In this document: piece after piece, positions 1-7,596 of the stretch
Position numbering within the stretch: the first letter of the stretch is position 1
Layout: every line of letters begins with the position of its first letter
Source: Candidatus Zhuqueibacterota bacterium
GTDB taxonomy: Bacteria; Zhuqueibacterota; Zhuqueibacteria; Residuimicrobiales; Krinioviventaceae
NCBI GenBank assembly: GCA_016934825.1
Contig: JAFGSB010000138.1
Span: forward strand, 1-32,846
Direction of reading: 5' to 3'
DNA: 32,846 bases
Translations under genes and position numbers: made by a program
Notes under the pieces: model-generated
What the model saw: only the letters and a program-made list of their open reading frames with translations
What the model was told of the DNA's origin: nothing
The model's database searches: none

Positions 1-1
1 A

Positions 2-613
2 ACATTTTGTTCGCCGGTCCCGCCGATTTTGCAGTTCGGCGTGTCCCCTCCGGGGATGAATACATTACGGGTCTATTCGCTGGTCGAGCCGCTGGAGTCG
101 GGAACCGTATGCTCTTTTACCGGTATCTACGACAGGCAATTCGCCGGTCCGGAGGGTCTCCCCGCGATCCGGGTGTTCGATCCGGAAAACGGAACGGGAT
201 TTGCTTATTTGAGTGATACCCTGACAGTCCCGCTTGGAACTTTAATAAAAATAAAAGGTTTAGTTATAAAGGAACTGCTGCGGATTAAACCGGCGACAGA
301 AATACGCGTTAAAAAAATCAAAGTCGGTGAAATAACAGTTTTGACGGAAAAGGGAGTGTATATAACAAAAGCAAACCATTTATATACAAAAAACCTGAAA
401 CGAATGCAAAAATATAACGACAGGAATAAAATTGATCTGAAACTGCCGTCTAAAATAGACTGGCGTATGCTGTATGATAATAGTAATTTTAACATGATCG
501 CCTGTGCGGTAACCGGAAACGGTATCTATGAGAGCCGGATGGAATGTGTATTCGAAAAAAACAGCGGGGTGGTCAGGTCTTTGTATTTCAACAGTCACAT
601 CAAAGGTGAATAA
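2..613 (+). CDS. Hypothetical protein with OB-fold-like segment (5' truncated by window edge)
   Basis: The frame is open to the left edge, so the true start is probably outside the window; the first in-frame ATG (56) has no convincing ribosome binding site. About 200 residues are visible. The first half alternates short beta-strand-like stretches (VCSFTGIYDR, IRVFDPENGTGFAYLSD, LGTLIKIKGLVIKE, EIRVKKIKVGE), resembling an OB-fold of the kind found in secreted FCB-group proteins. The second half is basic and unrecognised. The stop overlaps the ATG of the M14 carboxypeptidase by one base (TAATG), so the two are translationally coupled. I do not recognise a family and assign no function; the OB-fold is inferred from the strand pattern only. 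Confidence 0.6.
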   Translation, partial: TFCSPVPPILQFGVSPPGMNTLRVYSLVEPLESGTVCSFTGIYDRQFAGPEGLPAIRVFDPENGTGFAYLSDTLTVPLGTLIKIKGLVIKELLRIKPATEIRVKKIKVGEITVLTEKGVYITKANHLYTKNLKRMQKYNDRNKIDLKLPSKIDWRMLYDNSNFNMIACAVTGNGIYESRMECVFEKNSGVVRSLYFNSHIKGE

Positions 614-2526
614 TGAAAAAGCCTGTATATTTATACATTATTTTATGTGTTTTCTTGCAGCAGTACGCCGGATATGGGGAAAACAGCAATATTTCGCTGG
701 TGCGGATAAAACCGGGACCAGGTTTGGCAAAGAATTTTCAACAATTTCAGGATACGGATGTGGATGTAACACATTTTGATGCCCGTGAAGGCATTGTTGA
801 AGGATTTGCCGACGGGATTACGATAAAAAATTTGCAAAAACAGGGATATATCATTGAACCGCTCATTGCGGATATGACTGCATTCGCCGCGAAACTTTTA
901 AACGAGAATTATTTTAGCAAATTTCACAGTTATCCGCAAATGCTTGAAAAAATGCAAGATGTCGTCAAAAATTTTCCCGATATAGCCATGCTGCAGGATA
1001 TCGGGGACAGTTATGAAAAGACCGCCTTCAGCGGCGGTAATGATATCTGGGCTTTGAAAATATCCGATAACGTCGCAGTGGATGAGGAAAACGAAGCCGA
1101 TGTGTTGTTCATGGCCGGGATACACGCGCGGGAAGTGATTACTTCCGAGGTCATCATGACATTTTTGGATTATTTGATAAATAATTATAATTCCGACCCG
1201 TATGTCACCCACCTCATCGACAACCGGGAAATCTGGCTGTTGCCCTGCGTCAACCCGGACGGGCATGAATATGTATTTACGGGCGATATTAACGGCGGTC
1301 AGGATGTAAACAATCCTCTGACCTGGAGGAAAAACAAACAGGACAATAATCGGAACGGCACGTTTGATCCCTGGTTCGACGGGGTGGACCTGAACCGCAA
1401 TTTCGGTTTCATGTGGGGTTATGACGATGAGGGCTCAAAATCGTATATGGGTCATGAACTGTACCGGGGCGCCGAGCCTTTTTCCGAGCCGGAGACGCAG
1501 GCCATCCGTGAATTTGCCGGACAGCACAATTTTGTCATCAGCCTGATGTATCATAGTTACGGACGGTTGTGGCTGTATCCATGGGAATATACGAACGAAA
1601 AGCTTCCCGAGCCGGCATTGTCCACCTTTACGGCTCTTGCCGACAGTTGCGTCAAATATAACGGCTATGAACCGGGCAATTATTCCACGGGAACGATTTA
1701 TAAGGTGAACGGCGGTTCGGACGACTGGTTTTTCGGAGAGCTTGGTATTTTTTCTTTCAGTCCCGAGGTAGGTTCACGGGATCAGGGCTTTTTCTGGCCG
1801 GACACATCGTGGTTAGGCATATTGACCGGGGAAAACCTGGGCCCCAATCTTTTTATGACCTGGGCGGCGGGTGAGGAACCCATCGTCGAAAACAAAAGTT
1901 TTAAGAATTACGAAACGCCGGTACAATACTACGCTGTAACGGCATCTATTAAACTGCCCATTTTATTGACCGATCCGGCGCCGCTCGATCCGGCCGAATT
2001 CAAAGTTTATTACGGTTATAACCAAAAAGATCAATTTGATTCTTTGTTATTGGCATATTTACCGGATGTCGATCTTTACACCGCAAAAATTCCGGGTAAT
2101 GACTTTTCCGGCACAATATATTACTATATTCAGGTAAAGGACAGTCTGGGCCGGACCGGCTGCGCGCCCCGCGGGGCACCTGCCGAGCTGGATTCATTTG
2201 TGGTTATGAAGCCGCTGCATACCCTGGACGAAAGTCTCCTGACCGCAAACGGTTTCACCCTGGCGCAGAATTACCCCAATCCTTTCAACTCCGGCACCCG
2301 GATCAGTTTTGAATTGGATGCGAATGGTTTTGTGAATGTAACGGTCTATAACCGGATGGGACAAAAAATAAGAGAACTGGCCGATAACACTTTTACCGCC
2401 GGAACACACCATCTCTTTTGGGACGGAGCAGACGAGACAGGAAAAGAAGTTGCCTCCGGTTTATATTTTTATATATTGAAAATCGGTAAGCAAAAGGCCG
2501 TGAAAAAAATGGTTTATGTGCGTTAA
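613..2526 (+). CDS. Secreted M14 family zinc carboxypeptidase with T9SS type A sorting domain
   Basis: A 637-residue metallocarboxypeptidase that would remove C-terminal residues from peptides outside the cell. Residues 1-22 form a signal peptide. The M14 core spans about 105-420: zinc ligands H171 and E174 in GIHAREV, substrate-binding NPDG (214-217) and DLNRNF (259-264), third zinc ligand H314 in MYHSYG, and the catalytic Glu E385 in SFSPEVGS. All expected catalytic residues are present. Residues about 425-545 look like a beta-sandwich linker. Residues 548-637 are a complete T9SS type A sorting domain (AQNYPNPFN, then DGADETGKEVASGLYFY, ending KKMVYVR), implying export by T9SS and surface anchoring or release. 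The start is preceded by AAAGGTG. It is followed after 6 bases by the cohesin-like gene. Confidence 0.93.
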   Translation: MKKPVYLYIILCVFLQQYAGYGENSNISLVRIKPGPGLAKNFQQFQDTDVDVTHFDAREGIVEGFADGITIKNLQKQGYIIEPLIADMTAFAAKLLNENYFSKFHSYPQMLEKMQDVVKNFPDIAMLQDIGDSYEKTAFSGGNDIWALKISDNVAVDEENEADVLFMAGIHAREVITSEVIMTFLDYLINNYNSDPYVTHLIDNREIWLLPCVNPDGHEYVFTGDINGGQDVNNPLTWRKNKQDNNRNGTFDPWFDGVDLNRNFGFMWGYDDEGSKSYMGHELYRGAEPFSEPETQAIREFAGQHNFVISLMYHSYGRLWLYPWEYTNEKLPEPALSTFTALADSCVKYNGYEPGNYSTGTIYKVNGGSDDWFFGELGIFSFSPEVGSRDQGFFWPDTSWLGILTGENLGPNLFMTWAAGEEPIVENKSFKNYETPVQYYAVTASIKLPILLTDPAPLDPAEFKVYYGYNQKDQFDSLLLAYLPDVDLYTAKIPGNDFSGTIYYYIQVKDSLGRTGCAPRGAPAELDSFVVMKPLHTLDESLLTANGFTLAQNYPNPFNSGTRISFELDANGFVNVTVYNRMGQKIRELADNTFTAGTHHLFWDGADETGKEVASGLYFYILKIGKQKAVKKMVYVR

Positions 2527-2532
2527 CGGAAC

Positions 2533-3309
2533 ATGAGTATGTTGCAGCGAATATTAAAAAAAATTGTCTGGTTTTTACCTGTTATATTTATGGTGAACGC
2601 GCCTGTATCCGGTAACACAATCCTTTCCCTCGGCAGTGTGAATGTCGTCGGGGACTCTCTGGATATCCTGTTACCGCTGTATATGACGAATGATGGGGAT
2701 GTCGCCGGGTTCGAGTTTTCGATAAAGGATGACGCCGCCGCTGTGAAAATTGATAGTGTAATACCGGACGGACGGGCTTATGATTTCACCGCCCTACACC
2801 GGAATAATAAAATTATATTATTCAACCTGGCAGGGGAGCCGGTGCAGTCCGGGGACGGTAAAATCGCGGATTTAAAAGTAAATGTCAATTTAGAAAAAAT
2901 TTCCGGTATCGATACCGTGCGGTTCACGTCTCAAACACTTCTCGCAGACCGGACCGGAGAAAGGATTGAAAAAGTAAAAACCGTTCCCGGTTTTTTAAAT
3001 TATAATCTGATAAGCGGTATTGATGAACAAAACGGTCTCTTAACCGCTAATTACGCGCTGGAGCAGAATTATCCCAATCCTTTTAACAACAGCACAATGA
3101 TCCGGTTTGCGGTTGTGGATAAAGGTAAAGCCGTGATAAAAATGTATAATATTTTGGGAGAAGAGATCGAAACTGTTTTTAACGGGACGGTCAATCCGGG
3201 GTGGCACACCATTCATATTCGGGCGGATCATCTGGCGTCGGGACTGTATATTTACAAAATTGATGTGAACGGATTTAGGGCCGTTCGCAAGTTGTTGTTG
3301 ATGAAATAA
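2533..3309 (+). CDS. Cohesin-like domain protein with T9SS type A sorting domain
   Basis: A 258-residue secreted protein. Residues 1-27 are a signal peptide with two basic residues before a hydrophobic core. Residues about 29-155 show the cohesin/dockerin-partner pattern: a beta-rich domain beginning ILSLGSVNVVGDSLDILLPL, then GDVAGFEFSIKDD and GKIADLKVNV. Residues about 174-258 are a T9SS type A sorting domain (LEQNYPNPFNNST...ASGLYIYKID...RKLLLMK). Cohesins bind dockerins in scaffolds, but this fold is also used in unrelated FCB surface proteins and no dockerin is visible in the window, so a scaffold role is not shown. Spacing of 6 bases upstream and 34 downstream places it in one operon with the carboxypeptidase and the PorU-like peptidase. 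The ribosome binding site is weak (CGGA); a second in-frame ATG lies at 2539. Confidence 0.82.
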   Translation: MSMLQRILKKIVWFLPVIFMVNAPVSGNTILSLGSVNVVGDSLDILLPLYMTNDGDVAGFEFSIKDDAAAVKIDSVIPDGRAYDFTALHRNNKIILFNLAGEPVQSGDGKIADLKVNVNLEKISGIDTVRFTSQTLLADRTGERIEKVKTVPGFLNYNLISGIDEQNGLLTANYALEQNYPNPFNNSTMIRFAVVDKGKAVIKMYNILGEEIETVFNGTVNPGWHTIHIRADHLASGLYIYKIDVNGFRAVRKLLLMK

Positions 3310-3343
3310 CAATTGCAGTTCATTTTAGCAAAGGGGAAACATC

Positions 3344-6300
3344 ATGGGGACGTCGAAAAGTTTTTATGTGATGGTTGTATTTGTTTGTGTTATTTTATTC
3401 CAAGTTCAATTGAGGGCGGATGACAGGCGGGTAAAAATTAAAATCCGGGAAGAAGGGTTTTACAGGCTGAGCGGAGCTGATCTGGAAACAGCAAGTGTAG
3501 ATCTTGCCGGAATTGATCCCCGCAATATATGTATGTATAATAACGGCGGTGAAATCCTGCCCGAATTTGTTGCGGCTGAACGCCCTGCTGAACTCCTAAA
3601 TGTTGCGATTGAAGTATTCGACGGCAATGACGGCTCGTTTGACAAACAGGATTATATATTATTCTACGGCAAGCCCGCCGAAGGTTTGAAGTGTAATGCG
3701 GAGACCGGCGACATGGAATATATAAGAAATCCGTATACCAATCATAATTTTTACTGGCTGTATTGGGGCGGGAATTCCGGCAGGCGGATACAAACAATAT
3801 TTAATCCTGTGGATGTGAATGATCCTGCCGCGGATGTCGTGAAAGAACTGATCCACATAGAAAAAGATTCGCTAAATGCTCTGGAATCGGGACGGGAATG
3901 GTGCTGGGGAATATTAAATACGGTACCCGGCCGGACATACCCGTTTTATTTTTATCTTCCCGAAACGGTATTGCCCGGAAATTATCCCGTTTATTTTTGT
4001 ATTGCCGGGAACACCAACAATGCTACCTTGGATTGCAGGGTTAACGGCAAGTTAAATTTGACCCGTCTTTTCCACCAATCGGAAAAATCAGTTTATTCTA
4101 CTTATAATTTTGTTAAAAATGATAACAATGAATTAATAATAGAAAATTTTCATGACGTGCAGTTGATTTATAATCCGGTTGTTTTTGATTGGATTGAGAT
4201 TTTATGCAGAAGGAAACTCGTCCATAAAGAAAACGGGTTGTTTTTCAGTCCGGATACGACCGGGGATGTGTTATTTGTCATTAAAAATTTAAGGTCCGAC
4301 AGTATACGGGTCTACGATGTATCCGATTATCGTAACGTGATCCGCTTAACGGGAAAGCTGATAACGAAAAGAGCCTTTTATTTCAAAACGTATGTTGACG
4401 AAAATCTGTGTAAGCGGTTTGCGGTTGTATCGGACCTGGATTTTTTACAACCAGAACAAATCGAAAGAGTCGTCCTGCAGGATATGCGAAATGACAAAAG
4501 CGGCTGTGATCTGGTGATATTGTCCCCAGAGGAATTTTTTGCCCCGGCCTTTCAGATAAAAAAGCTGAGGGAACAACATGATCGGATCAGCACCCGGATA
4601 ATCGATATTCAGGATGTATTTAATGAATTCGGCCGGGGTATATCCGATCCGGTGGCAATCAGGGATTTTTTGAAATATGTATATGAGAACTGGCAGCCCA
4701 GACCGCAATATGTCCTGCTGTTTGGCGACGGTCATTATGATTATAGAAACATTACCAATCCCCGGGAAAACAACTGGATTCCGCCTTATGAAACGGATGA
4801 ATTGGATGACAGGAATTCACGGGCGACTGATGACTTTTACACTTTTATTGCCACAATGAATCAAGGCAGATATATTAATTGTGATTTTGCCATCGGCAGA
4901 ATACCGGCGCAAAATATTGCGGAAGCGGAAGCGTATGTAAATAAACTGGTAAAATATGAGACGGAGCCGTATTTGGGGGACTGGAAAAGCAGAATTTTAT
5001 TCCTGGCGGATGACGAAAATACAGCGGTACCGGCTAACCAGGTGGAATTTACCGAGGGCTCGGAACACCTTGCCGGTCTGGATATTTTTAACAGTTTCAG
5101 GATCGAAAAATTATATGAGATCATGTTCCCTTATGAGGGGGATCCGGATTTTCATCATAAAAGGACCGGTTCCACGAACGTGATGATAAACGCGATTAAT
5201 GAAGGCAACCTTTTTATGAATTATTACGGGCATTCGAATATGCGAAGAATAGCTCATGAATCAATTTTTTATTTCGATCGTGATCTTTACGCCGTTAATA
5301 ATTATGACAAACCTTTTTTGTTTACCTCCATGGGCTGCCAGTTTGGGAGGTATGATTATCCTGATAACAGGTGCGGATCCGAGGAGCTGCTGTTTCTGGA
5401 AAACCGCGGCGCGATTGCCGTTATCGCGGCCTCACGGGATGTTTATTCATACCCGACAGACCGGCTGATCGTAGAATTTTATGATGAACTATTGGGAAAG
5501 ACTGAACGTCCCGCAAGATTGGGGGACGCATTGAGATTAGCCAAAAATTCTGATGTTACACATGATGATGTAAATGATCAAAAATTCCACCTGTTCGGCG
5601 ACCCCTGTACCCGGCTGGCCGTACCGGAGCTCAACTCAAATATCGTCATGCAGAGCGATACGTTACAAACCGGTTACCTTTCCGGGTTGTCGGGAACAGT
5701 TGTTACCAGAAATTCGGATAATACGTCGTTTGAAGGTACAGCGCTGATAAATGTATTCGACGCCGCCAAAGACTCTGTTTATACGACACATGACGGAACG
5801 CAAGTAAATTATGTGGTCAGCGGAGCGCCGGTTTTCCGGGGAAAAAGTAAAGTGACTGACGGACAATTTTCTGCGCAATTTATAACGCCGGTTTTCCTGG
5901 AGCAGGGAGCAAATGCACGGGCGCAGGTTTATTTTTATAATAATAATACGGACGGCTGGGGATATAAAAGTGGTTTATTTGTCCGGCAATTTAACAATAC
6001 GATCACCGATACGATTGCCCCGGAAATTAAATTATCCATAAGCGATGGTTTAATGTGTGAGGATACGGTCGGTAATCATTTTTCAGTGAAAATATCCTGT
6101 TTCGATCCCGGCGGGATCAACATTACCGGGTATGAAGAGCGCGGTATTAAACTGCACCTGATTGAGTCAGATTCCAGAAACGAATATGATGCAACCAAAT
6201 TTTTCTGGTATGATCCGGATAGTTATACTACCGGATCTTTCGAGTACCCGTTCATTAAAAGGGTAAACGACGAATGCAAACTGATATGTGAAGTCTGGGA

Positions 6301-6661
6301 CAATTTCAATAATGTGTCACGCGATACGCTGGAGTTCAATATTTTGTCCGTTGCCGGGGAGGGTCTCGCGATCCCGGATAAATACGTGTTACAGCAAAAT
6401 TATCCCAATCCGTTCAATTCCTCCACCATCCTGGAATACGAATGCCCGGAGACGGCTGAAATTGAACTGGTCATTTATAACAGTCTGGGACAAAAGGTCA
6501 GGACGCTTGAACAGGGACACCGGGACGCGGGAACTCATCAGGCCCGATGGGACGGGCTTAGCGACTCGGGACAGCAGGTTGCCAGCGGTGTATACCTGTG
6601 CACATTCCGGGTCAAAGAGAAAAATATTGTTTTGAATCGGAAGATGATGTATCTGCGTTGA
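3344..6661 (+). CDS. porU: PorU-like C25 cysteine peptidase (T9SS sortase/gingipain family) with C-terminal sorting domain
   Basis: 1105 residues, the usual size of T9SS sortase PorU, which in Porphyromonas cleaves the C-terminal sorting domain from T9SS cargo at the cell surface and attaches the anchor. Residues 1-25 are a signal peptide. The N-terminal part has the PorU-type pattern (KIKIREEGFYRLSGADLE, then GNDGSFDKQDYILFYGKP). The C25 domain runs about 380-770: LVILSPEEFF, YVLLFGDGHYDYR, the predicted catalytic His H630 in YYGHSN and Cys C665 in SMGCQFG, 35 residues apart as in gingipains. Residues about 1015-1105 form a full type A sorting domain (QQNYPNPFNSST...ASGVYLC...RKMMYLR). A good ribosome binding site (AGGGGAAA) precedes the ATG. 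It could instead be a gingipain-like secreted protease; the N-terminal pattern and length favour PorU. Confidence 0.8.
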   Translation: MGTSKSFYVMVVFVCVILFQVQLRADDRRVKIKIREEGFYRLSGADLETASVDLAGIDPRNICMYNNGGEILPEFVAAERPAELLNVAIEVFDGNDGSFDKQDYILFYGKPAEGLKCNAETGDMEYIRNPYTNHNFYWLYWGGNSGRRIQTIFNPVDVNDPAADVVKELIHIEKDSLNALESGREWCWGILNTVPGRTYPFYFYLPETVLPGNYPVYFCIAGNTNNATLDCRVNGKLNLTRLFHQSEKSVYSTYNFVKNDNNELIIENFHDVQLIYNPVVFDWIEILCRRKLVHKENGLFFSPDTTGDVLFVIKNLRSDSIRVYDVSDYRNVIRLTGKLITKRAFYFKTYVDENLCKRFAVVSDLDFLQPEQIERVVLQDMRNDKSGCDLVILSPEEFFAPAFQIKKLREQHDRISTRIIDIQDVFNEFGRGISDPVAIRDFLKYVYENWQPRPQYVLLFGDGHYDYRNITNPRENNWIPPYETDELDDRNSRATDDFYTFIATMNQGRYINCDFAIGRIPAQNIAEAEAYVNKLVKYETEPYLGDWKSRILFLADDENTAVPANQVEFTEGSEHLAGLDIFNSFRIEKLYEIMFPYEGDPDFHHKRTGSTNVMINAINEGNLFMNYYGHSNMRRIAHESIFYFDRDLYAVNNYDKPFLFTSMGCQFGRYDYPDNRCGSEELLFLENRGAIAVIAASRDVYSYPTDRLIVEFYDELLGKTERPARLGDALRLAKNSDVTHDDVNDQKFHLFGDPCTRLAVPELNSNIVMQSDTLQTGYLSGLSGTVVTRNSDNTSFEGTALINVFDAAKDSVYTTHDGTQVNYVVSGAPVFRGKSKVTDGQFSAQFITPVFLEQGANARAQVYFYNNNTDGWGYKSGLFVRQFNNTITDTIAPEIKLSISDGLMCEDTVGNHFSVKISCFDPGGINITGYEERGIKLHLIESDSRNEYDATKFFWYDPDSYTTGSFEYPFIKRVNDECKLICEVWDNFNNVSRDTLEFNILSVAGEGLAIPDKYVLQQNYPNPFNSSTILEYECPETAEIELVIYNSLGQKVRTLEQGHRDAGTHQARWDGLSDSGQQVASGVYLCTFRVKEKNIVLNRKMMYLR

Positions 6662-6762
6662 AATATCAACCATGTAACCATATATTTTATTTTAACGCTG
6701 AGTTCGCAGAGTGAACGCGAAGAAACAAATCAAAAAAATAGCTTATAGAAAAATAATAAAAT

Positions 6763-6846
6763 CTTTACGTTTAAAAATTTTTAAAAAAAATCAGAAAAAC
6801 AATTACAAAATAAATTCTTATTTAACGGAGATCGTAATATACGCAA
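6763..6846. repeat. Left copy of diverged ~85 bp direct repeat flanking the GxxExxY gene
   Basis: Begins with CTTTACGTTTAAAAA (6763-6777), which recurs exactly at 7280-7294. About 55 bases later both copies carry AACG(TT)GAGATCGTA followed by a TACGCAAG/TACAAAG-like end. The part between is A/T-rich and diverged. Just left, 6695-6730 has a degenerate 'cgctgagttcgcagag' sequence related to common environmental dispersed repeats. Confidence 0.55.
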
Positions 6847-6868
6847 GTTTTTCTTGGGGAGATTGATA

Positions 6869-7252
6869 ATGCTTGAAAACGAGATATCCGGTAATATAAT
6901 TGGAGCAGCAATTGAAGTTCATCGGATTTTAGGTCCCGGTCTTTTAGAATCTGTATATGAAGAAGCGCTTTACCATGAATTACATTTCAGAGGTATTAAA
7001 TTTGTACGGCAGCAAAGCACACCAATTTATTACGAAGGAATCAAACTTGGTACAAAATTTCGTCTGGACCTATTGGTTGAAGATAAAGTCATTGTTGAAT
7101 TAAAGGCTAAAGAGGTGTTAGCAACAATTGACAAACCACAATTATTGACTTATTTAAGGCTGTGTGAAAAACATCTGGGCTTAATAATTAATTTTCATGT
7201 AGAATTATTAAGGGATGGAATTTACCGGGTTGTCAATAAGTTACGTGAGTAA
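6869..7252 (+). CDS. GxxExxY protein (PDDEXK_3 nuclease-like family)
   Basis: 127 residues, full length for this family. The namesake motif G24-LL-E27-SV-Y30 is intact. A PD-(D/E)XK-like site is visible as D67 in FRLDLL followed by E77 and K79 in VELKA, with Q91 in the following helix. The start is taken at ATG 6869 rather than TTG 6854 because GGGGAGA (6856-6862) lies 6-7 bases before it. The family is widespread, often found alone among repeats or inside rRNA intervening sequences; its function is not established, although the fold is nuclease-like. Here it stands alone in 900 bases of noncoding DNA between two copies of a diverged direct repeat, which suggests that it arrived or moves as a small cassette (inference). 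Confidence 0.9.
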   Translation: MLENEISGNIIGAAIEVHRILGPGLLESVYEEALYHELHFRGIKFVRQQSTPIYYEGIKLGTKFRLDLLVEDKVIVELKAKEVLATIDKPQLLTYLRLCEKHLGLIINFHVELLRDGIYRVVNKLRE

Positions 7253-7279
7253 TATTTAAAATCTCTGCGTCCGCTGCGA

Positions 7280-7366
7280 CTTTACGTTTAAAAAATCTTA
7301 AAGAATTTTTAGAATCAAATACAATATAGATACTAATTCAACGTTGAGATCGTAGTGAATACAAAG
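7280..7366. repeat. Right copy of diverged ~85 bp direct repeat flanking the GxxExxY gene
   Basis: Same order of landmarks as 6763-6846: exact CTTTACGTTTAAAAA at the left end (7280-7294), then an A/T-rich section, then AACGTTGAGATCGTAG. The two copies bracket the GxxExxY reading frame in direct orientation. Just left, 7262-7276 carries TCTGCGTCCGCTGCG, again like dispersed-repeat debris. Confidence 0.55.
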
Positions 7367-7474
7367 GGTACATAGAGTAAATCATTAATTACAAAAAAAT
7401 GTTGTTGCCGGGTTATTATTGTCAGAATGTTCTTATTGTAAATTAGGAATAAAATAAATTATTATTTTTAAACC

Positions 7475-7503
7475 TTGAATTTGAAATTCAAATTCGGTAT
7501 AAT
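7475..7503 (+). promoter_or_regulatory. Sigma-70-like promoter with perfect palindrome in spacer (upstream of mutL)
   Basis: A -35-like TTGAAT (7475-7480) and a perfect -10 TATAAT (7498-7503) are separated by exactly 17 bases. The spacer is mostly a perfect inverted repeat, GAATTTGAA-A-TTCAAATTC (7477-7495), placed where a repressor would block polymerase. Predicted transcription start is about 7510, at the left foot of the next hairpin. Sequence match only. Confidence 0.6.
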
Positions 7504-7509
7504 ATTAAA

Positions 7510-7549
7510 GCCCCCTTTATTTTTTATAAAAAATAAACGGGGGTGTTTT
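7510..7549. terminator. Terminator-type hairpin (bidirectional) between GxxExxY and mutL
   Basis: CCCCC-TTTATTTTT pairs with AAAAATAAA-GGGGG (one bulged C), followed by TGTTTT. The arms also give a run of A/T on the other strand, so it could end transcription from both sides. It starts at the predicted transcription start of the mutL promoter, so the mutL mRNA may begin with this stem. Confidence 0.7.
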
Positions 7550-7596
7550 GTAAATTAATATGTTTTGTAAAGAACTGAATAATCATACAGGGAACA

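Noticed and set aside
6662-7596. Insertion sequence around the GxxExxY gene
   Set aside because: There is no transposase and no terminal inverted repeats; only diverged direct repeats are present.
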